NCBI GenBank assembly: GCA_903813345.2
Contig: CAIIXF020000001.1
Span: 52,903,885-52,967,884, forward strand
Direction: 5' to 3'
Source: Owenia fusiformis
Taxonomy: Eukaryota > Annelida > Polychaeta > Sabellida > Oweniidae
DNA: 64,000 nt
In this document: one piece after another, positions 34,801 to 45,371 of the stretch
Layout of the letters: every line of letters begins with the position of its first letter
Position numbering within the stretch: position 1 is the first letter of the stretch
Made by a program: the position numbers and the translations under genes
The notes under the pieces: generated by a model
The model's input: the letters and a program-made list of their open reading frames with translations, nothing else
What the model was told of the DNA's origin: nothing
Databases searched by the model: none

Positions 34801-37800
34801 GATGATCTAAAACAAATATGTTGCAAAAATATAAACAAAATTAACCCCTATGTGTGGTCTATTATTTATTTAAGATGAACTAAAGTGGAAAATCGACTTT
34901 CCTTGGAATATTTGACAAAACAGTTGTAGTGTCTGACATCACTTCTAATGAAGCATTACAATCATCCATTATGAGATCACACAATTCACATGACCATTAT
35001 AATAGTTTAAAACAGTCAAGAATATATGGTATTTAACAATTTGATGTGTTTCATAGCTTATTTGATAACTTATTATGCATTTAAACATTCTTAGTTGGGA
35101 CTCTTTCTGCACGATTATTTATTTGCCCCGGGTGCCTTGATTTCCGGTTACTATGGTAACCATTTCTTAAATAATATTTCTGTTATACCAAATATTTTTT
35201 GATAGATTAATGCAACATTGTATACTACACATTCTGTGAAAAATTCATCAGAATATATTAAAAAACCAAAAAATTAGAGAGATATTATGAGAACTTTATG
35301 ATATACCCTCGTATAGCTGCTTAATCTAAAATACTGATGTATTTTAACAATGCAATAATAGTACATTATGATAGAACATTGTATTTATTTAGCAGACATT
35401 GTTGCAGATTGTAGAAGGACCTAAGTGTCTCATAGGTCCACATCGGCTGGTAGTCTTTTAGTTTACTTTTTGATTGTATTTGACATGTATAATTAGTATA
35501 TTTTGGTAATGATATACTATTATAAAAGTTGCTATAGAGATTTTTGAAAAAAAATTGAAAAGAGCTGACAGCTTTTTATTTCTCGAATATTAACAGACGA
35601 TTCTAACTTGAATTATGCATATTTTCTGATCATGAACATGGTTCACGGTTCGTTTCGGTAACAAAATGTCGGAACCTCTAGGGTAAGATTTTTCTTTTTT
35701 CCTTATTTCAAGAGTTGTAGGCAGAATCCCCACGACATTTTTATCACAAACGTATGTCAGTATCATATGTTTAAGAAAATGTACATGTTTACGAACAAAT
35801 AATACATTTAATACCACAAAATTGTTACGCAAATGGAACGGGTTTGAAGTGCAGATCTCAAAATGAAATAAGAATTGTAAGGAAAATATGAGCTCTAACA
35901 TTTCCTGGTCTACTTTATATAGATGAATGTATTGGTGAATTTCTTGTAAATGGGGAACACTACACAGTTCTCGACTCTGGCCTGACAGCTTCAACAGAAT
36001 ACCGTTCAAATTCTCAATATTTAGCAGCTACAAATGCAAGACTAGGGTGAGTAGAAATGAGCTACTATAGTACTAGTATATAATTATCCCATCGAACGAA
36101 GTTCGGAGGGATATAGGCAACGCCTCCGTCCGTCCGTCCGTCCGTACGTACGTACGTACGTACGTACGTCCGTCCGTCTGTCCGTCCGTCCGGGCAATAA
36201 CTCAAATACCGTTGGCCCGATTTTGTTCATATTTTGTACACATATACCTTATGGGGGTAGAAGTTCTGCTCGAAAGCCGATTTTCAAAATGGCCACTCAT
36301 TTCAAAATGGCGGCCATTTTAGTGACGATTTTACAGTAATTTAGGTGCAATATGTAAAACTGTACTAGCAATATGTTTTAAATGTAAAAAAATTATAAAG
36401 GACATTAATAATGCTACAAATGTAGATATTAAAAATGCACATGGCAGCCATCTTGAAAAATGGCGGCCTTTACTCGTCATTTTACGATTTTTGCTGTAAC
36501 TCAAAAAATAGTGGAGCGATTTTGTTCATATTTGGTGTGTGAATACTATAAGCATTGCACACTGTCTAAAGACACTTTTGGTAGAAGGCGGCCATTTTGA
36601 AAAATGGCCGCCATTTTAACGTATTTTACTATAACTCGAAAAGTAGTGGAGCGATTTTGTTCATATTTGGTATGTGAATACTATAAGCATGGCACACTGT
36701 CCTATGACACTTTTGGTAGAAGGCGGCCATTTTGAAAACAATTTTGAAAAATGGCCGCCATTTTAACGTACTTTACTATAACTCGAAAAGTAGTGGAGCG
36801 ATTTTGTTCATATTTGGTATGTGAATACTATAAGCATGGTACACCGTCTATTTCTAATGACGCTTTTGGTAGAAGGTGGCCATTTTGAAAAATGGCCGCC
36901 ATTTTAACGTATTCTACTATAACTCGAAAAGTAGTGGAGCGATTTTGTTCATATTTGATATGTGAATACTTTAAGCATGGGACATTGTCTAATAAAACTT
37001 TGGGGAGTAGTCGGCCATTTTGAAAAATGGCCACCATTTTTATGTGTGTTATTTTACAAGTACGTGTGCGATTTTTCAAAAATTTTAGAGGTGGCTACTT
37101 AAAAGCATATTATTTCTTCTGATGACAACTTGGCTAGTGAGGAACCATTTTGAAAATGGTGGCCTTTCTGGTGTGTTGTTTTATGATATTTGCGCTTCGT
37201 TTGTAAAAATGCCAGCCATTTCTGTTCGATGGGATTCGCTACGCTTTGGCGTTGCCGTTGTTCTGGTTTACCACAAGTTATCAGTCTCTTAAACATGCAA
37301 GGACCAATGCATGCCCTAAGTTTCAACAAAATGTCCGACTAATTCGTAGCCAGCACTGGGAATTACCAATACTACTCACCCAACTTAAACTGTTTTTAGT
37401 TCACTGGCGGATCCATCATCAATCATCAATGGATCCCCATTACATTGGATGTGCCCAGAAAGAAAATCTAGGGCCCCAAAAAATGTTGACCCGAAAAAAT
37501 TTGTAGGGCCGAAAATAGGCTTTTTTTGGACATAACTTGGCCTTTTCGGGCCTTTTAGCCTAAACTATCAAAAAATGAACCTTACATTTTCAAACTTGGG
37601 CCAATTTTTGGTTTTAGGGGCCCAAAGTTTTTTCCCTGACTTGAAATGTGGCACCCCCCCCCCTTGTTAGTTTCTGGATCCGCCAGTGTGGTTTGCCCTA
37701 TGTATTAAAAATATATGACGTTTGTCCTTATTGGACAGAGGATCTACTTCTTGGGCCCCTAAAGTAATAGATAGGAACCAGTGGATCCAGGCTGACTTGG

Positions 37801-39982
37801 GCGACGTGATGAAGGTGTATGGTGTAGTAACACAAGGTAGAGCAAATGCTGACCAATGGGTGAAAGCTTACACAATTGCCTACAATATACACGATGAGAG
37901 ACCGTTTACCAATGTTCTTAAGAAAGGTGGCCATAAAGTGAGCTTGTTTCAAAATACTTGTGTTGGCTTATACATAATGACCACTGGTCAGTATCAAGCG
38001 AAAGTAACGGCCGTAACCATCGCATCTAAGATGGTGGGCCGCAATTGCCAATATATTTAGTTTTCATCGAATTAAACTACTTTAAAGATGACGTTATGCT
38101 TTGATATTTGAACCAAACCAGACTCATATATGACATGGGAACTCTGGATTTTCATAATTTGTTCATATATCGTGAGTGGGCCTCACAGTTCAACGATATC
38201 TTCCCTAAAAGCGGTGGAAGATGAACTGTGGTGCCTACGCATTGTATTTGAACAAATGATCATACTCCAGAGTTTCCTTGTCACACATGCCTGATATAGT
38301 TCAAATATCAACTATAACGTATAACTAAACGTTAACATAAATATAGTACTGGAAAATTTAGTCCGGAACTATATTTTACGGTATAACAAAGCATCGCTGA
38401 CCACGTTCCTTCCATCCGAACCACGGTTCTCACTACTCGAATATCGATTCTTTAGTCGTGAACCACCAGTTCCTCTCTCCCGAACTTATTTCTCCTGCAC
38501 TCGCACAGTAGCTATAGTTCGTCAGCATATACAGTCCGGGGTTATATTGTATATCAATGCAGAAAGTCCGGTTAAGACAATAAATCCTGGAACACCAGGT
38601 CTGGACCTAGGATGTATGGTCCCTTGGACCATATATTCAAGGAGACTATATTTACCCTGACTATATACAGATATAATGGGAAAATAACGTTTGATTGAGC
38701 GACACATACTGCTGAGTATTCCCTGAATAAGCATCTAACGAATGAATGGTTCTAGCAGCTGTGTGGCATGATTAGGATCTCGCGCTGCCTTTATGTTGCA
38801 CCCTGTATAATCTGAAGCCAAGAACATTTATTAATTCACATTCTAACTACCGTACGGTATATAGGGTGTCCAAAAAACAGAACCAAAGAAGGGTTGAATA
38901 GTTCGGTCAATTTTGCATATTCTGCCTTGAAATTTAAATGTAAATTTTGTTGTGGAAGTTTGATGTTAATTTAGCCATTACAACTACAGTTCTTTCCAAG
39001 ACATGCTCCAACGTGGCATCTCTCTATGCACAATTGAATCCGACAAACGAAGTTGTCGATGACCCTCCTAAACACACCATTATGGATGGCACGAATTTGG
39101 GTAGCTATAGCCCTCCTGAGATCAACAATTGTCAGTCAGCATACACACTGTCTTTGATATATCCCCACCGATAAAAATTGAGATTAAGATCTGGTGAATG
39201 AGTTGCCCATGTTTTGCGTTCCGAGACTGATTAGCTGACCTCCAAAGCATTCCCCATCTTGACAAGCCATTCCGATGGCACCGTCTTGTTGAAAACATTG
39301 CCTACTTCTTTTGAATACCCCTTCTGGTGCCTACTGATCTCCAAAGCTTGATGAGAACTTCAATATAAGGTCATTGTCCTTGTGATAGCACGGCCACAGT
39401 CATCTTTGAATCAATGGGGACCAATGATTACGTGTTTGCTTATTACCACCAAGGCGGTACATTTTTCAGAATTCAATGGAAGCTGTAACACTTCATCAGG
39501 AGGATGTAAGACCAGTAGCAGCGGATCTAATAGTAGCAGCGAAAATAAACCTGTCCATTCAAAAAAAATATGTACAGGAGAGTCATCAACAACTTAGTTT
39601 TTCGGATTGATTCAACTGTGCATAGAGAAGAGAGGTGCCCACTTGAAGCATGTTTTGTAAAGTGCTTTAGTTTTTTACTCAATAAGCAGATTACCAGCAA
39701 ACTTTCACAACAAAATTCACATTGAATGAACTAAATAATTCTGAAATTTCAAGGCAGAAAATGCAAGATTAACCGAATTATTCAAATGTTCTTCGGTCCT
39801 GTTCCTGGACACCTGTAATACTGCATTTAATTTTATTCTAGGTTTTCAATGGTAATAAGGACAGACACACTCCAGTATTGAACATGTTTCAATCTGTACA
39901 AGCAAGATACATCCGCATCAGCCCAAAGACTTGGTATGGCCATGCTTCCTTACGATTTGATGTCATCGGATGTCACACGTGA
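31828..39982 (+). CDS. Small secreted F5/8C-domain protein, paralog B
   Basis: Five exons: 31828-31873 (46 bp), 34044-34151 (108), 35923-36046 (124), 37739-37937 (199) and 39842-39982 (141, stop TGA), in phase, 205 residues. Signal peptide [15 protein letters not shown]; helix [21 protein letters not shown]5/8C domain from [14 protein letters not shown] through [20 protein letters not shown] to [16 protein letters not shown] and FDVIGCHT. The gene is long only because its introns are full of elements: a foldback tandem in intron 1, a 1-kb palindrome in intron 2, Pearl-like element 2 and a small TIR element in intron 3, and an inverted repeat and a mariner remnant in intron 4. Its 5' flank (30.5-30.75 kb) resembles that of paralog C. 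Splice sites and frame are intact, so it is probably functional. AATAAA at 40056. Confidence 0.87.
32021..32986. repeat. Tandem pair of 452-bp palindrome-bearing units
   Basis: Two direct copies beginning ATATATAGAGATTATCCTAT at 32021 and 32473. Each contains an inverted repeat, GGTTCAGGATATTGGGATTA...TAATCCCAATATCCTGAACC, and a later GGAGCGGGACGTAAAGCTAT block. A separate 51-bp direct duplication (AAACCGGCTTTATGTAC...) follows at about 32986-33091. In intron 1 of paralog B. Confidence 0.75.
34287..35311. mobile_element. 1025-bp palindromic transposon with TA target duplication
   Basis: Begins CGAGGGTATATCATAAAGTT and ends with its complement, flanked by TA at 34285-34286 and 35312-35313. 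Pairing continues inward for about 400 bp per arm (for example GTGAATTGTGTGAT against ATCACACAATTCAC). No coding content. It lies in intron 2 of paralog B. Confidence 0.8.
35600..35830 (-). mobile_element. Solo arm of the 541-bp foldback element
   Basis: Diverged copy of the left arm of 23963-24503, sharing GGTAACAAAATGTCGGAAC and TGTAGGCAGAATCCCCACGA. Only one arm is present. It lies just before exon 3 of paralog B. Confidence 0.7.
36081..37268 (+). mobile_element. Pearl-like element 2
   Basis: Close copy of element 1: same start (TTATCCCATCGAACGAAGTT), longer CCGT/ACGT run (36127-36192), four core units with GGCGGCCATTTTGAAAAATG, same end (TTCGATGGGATTCGCTACG). Its high similarity to element 1 implies recent activity. 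Located in intron 3 of paralog B. Confidence 0.72.
37402..37688. mobile_element. 287-bp TIR element (CACTGGCGGATCCA ends)
   Basis: Begins CACTGGCGGATCCA and ends TGGATCCGCCAGTG, a perfect 14-bp terminal inverted repeat. The interior is non-coding and G/C-homopolymer rich. It ends 50 bp before exon 4 of paralog B. Confidence 0.7.
38098..38312. repeat. Imperfect inverted repeat (hairpin) in intron 4 of paralog B
   Basis: TTTGATATTTGAACCAAACC...AACTCTGGA pairs imperfectly with TCCAGAGTTTCC...AGTTCAAATATCAA. Probably an old hairpin element. The nearby block 38436-38480 is shared with intron 4 of paralog C (52765-52800), including GAATATCGATTCTTTAGTC. Confidence 0.6.
38864..39814 (-). mobile_element. 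Degenerate mariner-type element
   Basis: Ends GGGTGTCCAAAAAACAGAAC (left) and the complement of GGTGTCCAGGAACAGGACCG (right) form terminal inverted repeats. On minus at about 39225-39130 a transposase fragment reads TWATHSPDLNLNFYRWGYIK then DSVYAD and a stop, the DDE-region signature of mariner-like enzymes. Dead copy in intron 4 of paralog B. Confidence 0.65.
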
Positions 39983-41366
39983 AAAATTGTGGAATTGTAA
40001 AACCCATACTATGATGCTAATAGAGAATACATTTGAATGAATATCTTTTATGAAAAATAAAAGGATATCAAGTAAATGTGTCAGTATTGTTATCTTTTCG
40101 AAATGCGACACCATGGAATCAATGCCCTACTTCCATGACTCTAATTTCCATTGTTTACTAGCAACATACACAGGGAGATACAAAATTCAAAAATTCTTCA
40201 AAAATTACATTTTTCTTTCTATTGTACAAGTACATGTATATAAAAGAAATAGAAGGGCTACAAATGAGTTGGGTGTAATTTTTATTATTAAAATGAACCA
40301 ACTGATAGTTTTCTGACCAAACATTTGTTAAGAATATTTAGACAATTTAAAAAAGCAAAACACTTGATGTATTTTTACTTGTTAAACAATCAGAAATTAA
40401 TTACAATCAGGTGCAGTGTAAATGTAGCTACATCATATTAGTCACTATTATCCACCTTGGTTCTTCAATGTTTGAAGTCCTGTTTGCATAATGTTAAAAT
40501 ACATCAAACTAAAATTCGCACGAATGGGCCCATGGGCGTTTATTTGAAAAAAATGTTTTCCCTCTTTTTAAAGGCACATGGACATTCTTTTCGATGGTTT
40601 CTTAATAAACGTCCAGTGAAAGAAACATTCGAGAAAAGGATTCTTATACATTGAATTTGCTTAAAAGGATACAATATATACGGTAATGAAGTAATTACTG
40701 TCATTCAAATATTCTGCAGACGACATTTCTCAGTCAGAATATTTAGACATGCATCAGTAATGCAATGGATTGCGATACCGTACGAATCGATACAAACTGA
40801 TAGCAAATATTGTATATGTAATTGTCTACATACTTCCTAAACGCTTGTATAGTAAATCATTTGAATACATAAAGTTATATCAGTAAACTTTTATGTTAAA
40901 GATAGTTCGTTTATACGCACTGGTTGAACATGGTCTAGAGGTGACGCGTAAATTACGGTAAATTTTACGAACATCTTAAGGAATTCGTATGTCGTCATAC
41001 GAGTGACGCGGGCCTTCATGTGAGTAACCTTAATACAAAAAGGTGGTCACGCATCCGTTACGTCAAGTTCTTGGTCAAACGTAGGTTTTATAAATAAGGC
41101 ATCTGATTTCACAGCAAAACTCATTTAAACTTCAGAACAACTTTTTCACGTCACTTGACACGATTGTAAAACGACACGTCAAAAATTCATGCTAATACAG
41201 AATAAAAAAGATCTTCAATATGAAATGAAAAAAATAGATGAATCGGTATGATCAGTGTGTATTGTTATCTCTGTATCCTGTGATGTTGAAATTAAACACA
41301 ATAAAATTAAGGTCTCACCTGGACTCTACTTTCCATACAACATACACTTCTAGATAGATCATTTAA

Positions 41367-42207
41367 AAACTAGAAAATGGCAACTCCACGGAGTAGCAAA
41401 TCCCAACGAACACTATATAAATCATCAATCTGTACAGTCACAATGTAATATTTACCATCTACTCTTACCTTCAATAAATATTTAAAATCATTGTAGTATC
41501 ATGTAACCATACTTCCAAGATGACTTTAAGTAATGTCGAATTTCTGCTCTAGTCAGCCATTTTGAATTTTCAGAGGCGCAAATCAGAAAAACAATGCCAT
41601 ATTTGTGATCTACTCTGAAATTCCTTCAATTTGAGTATAATATAGCCATACTTTTAAGAGATCAGAAAATAATTGCGAAATCCCGCATAAGGCGGCCATT
41701 TTGAATTTTTTGAGGCCCGAATCAAAAAAACGCTACAATATTTGCAATCTACTCTAAACTGCCTTTCATTTGAGTATAATAAAGCTATACTTCAAAAACA
41801 TCTCAAAATTAACACAAATTCCTGTTTTTCCAATCCCCCATTTACGGCCCCTGGGGGTCAGGGTGAAAACCCGGGATATACATTGTATGTGAAATAAATA
41901 GATGTTGTTAATACACTACCAAAATTTCAAATAAAAATATTAATTATTTTGGTTTAAAATGAAAAACATAAGAGTTTTGCGAAAAAGTCCCGCCATTTTT
42001 AAACTGGCGGCCATCTTGAAAAAACATTTTTTGCGTAAAACTATTCACCTATATACATCTTTCCAACAAATATGAAGAAAATCTGTCGACTAGTATTCGA
42101 GTTATCTTCCGGACAGACGGATGGACTGACTGACTGACTGACTTGACTGACTGACGGACGGACGGAGGGCTTCAATATATCCCTATAGAACTTCGTTCTT
42201 TGGGATA
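41367..42207 (-). mobile_element. Pearl-like element 5 (reverse), ACTG and ACGG microsatellites
   Basis: Reverse orientation: TTATCCCAAAGAACGAAGTT at 42207, then both ACTG and ACGG tetranucleotide runs (42121-42166), core units with GGCGGCCATTTTGAATTTT, and an end matching the other elements (complement of AAACTAGAAAATGGCAACTC). Non-coding. Confidence 0.68.
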
Positions 42208-42382
42208 ATTAATGGCAAGGACAATGCTTCAAAAAGTAAACTGTTCTTTCTACTGAATATAAAAGGATGAGGGATATAGATGAGTGTAAGTTTGAATATT
42301 AAAACGATTCAACTATAGATGACCGAATATTTTGCTTTCTATTTTTTGGACAAATAAACTTTTCTGAAAAACACAAATACAC

Positions 42383-44903
42383 TTACTGGATGAGCGTGGT
42401 GTAAAAGTGGTTTTGAAAAATAGCAAATTTCTCTTTATGTAGGTAACTTGTGGTTTATGATTCTACATTGATTCTGAAAATACTGGTGTCTAGTTTTTCA
42501 GCGTTTTGGAAATATTCAGATTTATACCCCCCTTGTTTGATTTTGAGGGGGGTACTAGGAAGGCCATGTAAAATTCCTAGATTTTACAACCAATCATTTT
42601 GATATTTACAGGTAATCATGTACTTATCATGTCCTACAAAAGTAATAAGTTTCATCAAAGTAAGTCAAGTGGTTGCTATGGAAACGGAGATCATATGTCA
42701 AAAAGTACACAATTTCGTCAAAATGTAAGACACCCCATGAGACAAAACACATATTATTTTCATGAAATTGGGAAGCAACACCATGAAAACATTTTAGAAA
42801 ACTTATTCATAGTGTGGTTGATAATATTAAATCAACTGCTGTTTTATCGTATCCACACAGTGAAATCTATTGCTCATGATTATATAGCAATACAAATTAA
42901 TTTAGAAAGGAGATGTGGCACTTTTCCAAAGAATTCTTAACTTGTGTCCAAATTTTTGAAGAAAATAAATAACCAATTGTCCTGTTATTTACAGATATTA
43001 TTCACATCATTATGTTTGACTATCATGGAAAGTTTCATCAGTGTTGGTTTACTGGTTACTATAGTATGCAGATGTATACCCCTTGGTATGATTTTTAATG
43101 GGGGTACAATGAAAGCCATCTATAATTCCTAGAATATACAGCCAATCATCTTGATATTTACAGGTAATCGTCTACATATCATGTCTTACAACCATGACAA
43201 TTTTCATCAATGTGTATCAATTGGTTGCTATGGAAACATACATCATTTTTTCAAAAGTACACATTGAGGGAGGCACTATGAAAGCCATATATAATTCCTA
43301 GAATATCTAACCAATCATCTTGTTATTGACAGGTAGTTATCTACTCACCATGTTCTTCCACTATGACAAAGTTCATAAATGCGGGGCAAATGGCATCAAA
43401 ATCCTCATTCATAGATCTTTCAATGTCTACTTCTGTCAAAGCATCCGTTGCAATCTTTATGTGACTATATGTCTATGAGATCATCAAGTGGAATGGGTTG
43501 GTTTGGCCAATTTGGCTCTATTTTGCCATCAACAAGTTACCACGTCACTTGTAATAAACAAACTAAGAGATATATACAACTATTACACCCAATTAAAAAT
43601 ACTGGAAATGCTTCTTAATGAATTCTAAAAACAATGAACAGTTGAAAAAAAACAGCAGACATGAAAAAGTTGAGAACAACAGCATGTATTACTCTGAGTG
43701 TAAAACATGTCCGTTGATGACCAGTGATGGCAATAAAGCGTCCACTGTTGTGATTGATGAGATGTGATAAGTTTTATGAAATGTTTCCATGCTTATTTCT
43801 CCCAAAATGATGAACATATTATGTGCTTAATGTCAATTGGGAATTATACATAGTACCCTGTTGATGTGCAATTTTAAAGAAATGATTTCTGTTACCATAG
43901 CAACCAATTGACCAACATTGATGGCACTTGTCATACTGGTAAGACATGATAAGCAGATGATTACCCATAAATATCAAGATGATTAATTGAATATTCTAGG
44001 AATTATACATAGTATTTCCTTAATGTGTATTTTTAATAAATTATTTATGTTACCATAGCTACCAAGTGTTAAACATTAATGAAACTTGTCATAGTGGTAG
44101 TGCATCATAAGTAGATGATTACCTGTAAATATCAAGATGAATGGCTGTATATTCTAGGAATTATAGATGGCTTTCATTGTACCCCCCTCAAAGTAATACC
44201 AATGGGGTATAAATCTGTTTACCATAGTAACCAGTGATCCAACACTGATGAAATTTTCTATGATAGTCAAACATAATGATGTGAATAATATCTGTTAATT
44301 TCAAGACAAATGGTTTCTTATTTTCTTCAAAAAGTTGAACACAAATAAAGAATTCTTTGGAAAAGTGCCACATCCCCTTTCTAAATTTACTTGCATTGCC
44401 ATATAATCATCAGCAATAGATTCCACTGTGTGGATAAGATAAAACAATAGTTGATTTAATATTATCAAATATACTTTGTATAAGTTTTCTAAAATGGTTT
44501 CATGGTGATTCCTTCCAATTTCATGAAAAAAATATGTGTTTTGTCTCATGGGGTATCTTACATTTTGACGAAAATGTGTACTTTTTAACATATGATCTCC
44601 ATTTCCATAGCAACCAGTCAATCAACTTTAATGAAACTTGTCATAATGGTAGGACATGATAAGTACATGATTACCTGGAAAAATCAAGATGATTGGCTCT
44701 ATATTCTAGGAATGATATATGGCTTTCCAAGTACCCCCCTTAAAATTACACCAGGGGGGTATAAATCTGAATATTTCCAAAACGCTGAAAAACTAGACAC
44801 CAATGATTTCAGAATCAATGTATAATAATAAACCACAAATAACCTACATGAAGAGAAATTTGCTACTTTTCAAATCCACTTTTACACCACGCTCATCCAG
44901 TAA
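42383..44903. mobile_element. 2.5-kb foldback element
   Basis: TTACTGGATGAGCGTGGTGT at the left pairs with its complement at the right end, and the arms match through more than 1 kb each, centred near 43640. Within the arms, a sub-block (GGTTGCTATGGAAAC, ATATTTACAGGTAATCATGT) repeats several times. A 100-codon open frame is mirrored in both arms (42599-42940 plus, 44621-44330 minus), but it shows many replacement changes and is not supported as a gene. No target duplication is clear. Confidence 0.78.
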
Positions 44904-45371
44904 CTAGAAGTACAATGAATATTAAATTAATTTACAAAAGTAAAACTACAAGGATTTATTTGTTATTAGTTAAACATTACAATCAGGCCCAAAGTAAATG
45001 TGGCTACATATAAGTCACTATTACACACCTTGAATCATTAATATTTGCAGTGTTTGCAGACTTTCAAAAATAAAAAAAATTGAATAAGTCATTTTTCTCT
45101 ACTTGAGGAGTGAAGGATAAATACACGCTTTGTTCAGAAATGTTCAATGGTTACAAGAGGTCTTTGAAACATGCACATATTCCTCTACCCCACAATATGG
45201 TCATAACATCCCTTTACATGTATTAAATGGTCCTGGGTAATTTGGACCTTGGTCGTAACATAGCTTGTCTTTAAATCTGCCTGGTCAATACCACCTGTGT
45301 AAGCACCATAGCTGCTTAATGCACACACTATAAAAGGTCACTTGTCATTAAAATTGCTGAAGAAGACATGA

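Larger units (their letters stand above)
41188..45060 (+). pseudogene. 3' flank of a lost fourth F5/8C paralog, in three pieces
   Basis: Pieces 41188-41366, 42208-42382 and 44904-45060 line up in order with the 3' flanks of paralogs A (28545-28860) and B (40010-40490): CATGCTAATACAGAATAAA, a TATTGTTATCTC block, GGTCTCACCTGGACTCT, then TTACAATCAGG...TAAATGTGGCTACAT. Pearl-like element 5 and a 2.5-kb foldback sit between the pieces. No F5/8C exon remains, so the body of this copy was deleted or lies outside the alignment I can make by eye. Confidence 0.6.

Noticed and set aside
42599-44621. Mirrored ~100-codon open frames in both arms of the 2.5-kb foldback (sharing RQNVR.PMRQNTY and CGTFPKNS)
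   Set aside because: Comparing the two arms codon by codon shows many amino-acid-changing differences and no excess of silent changes. It is hitchhiking repeat sequence, not a supported gene.
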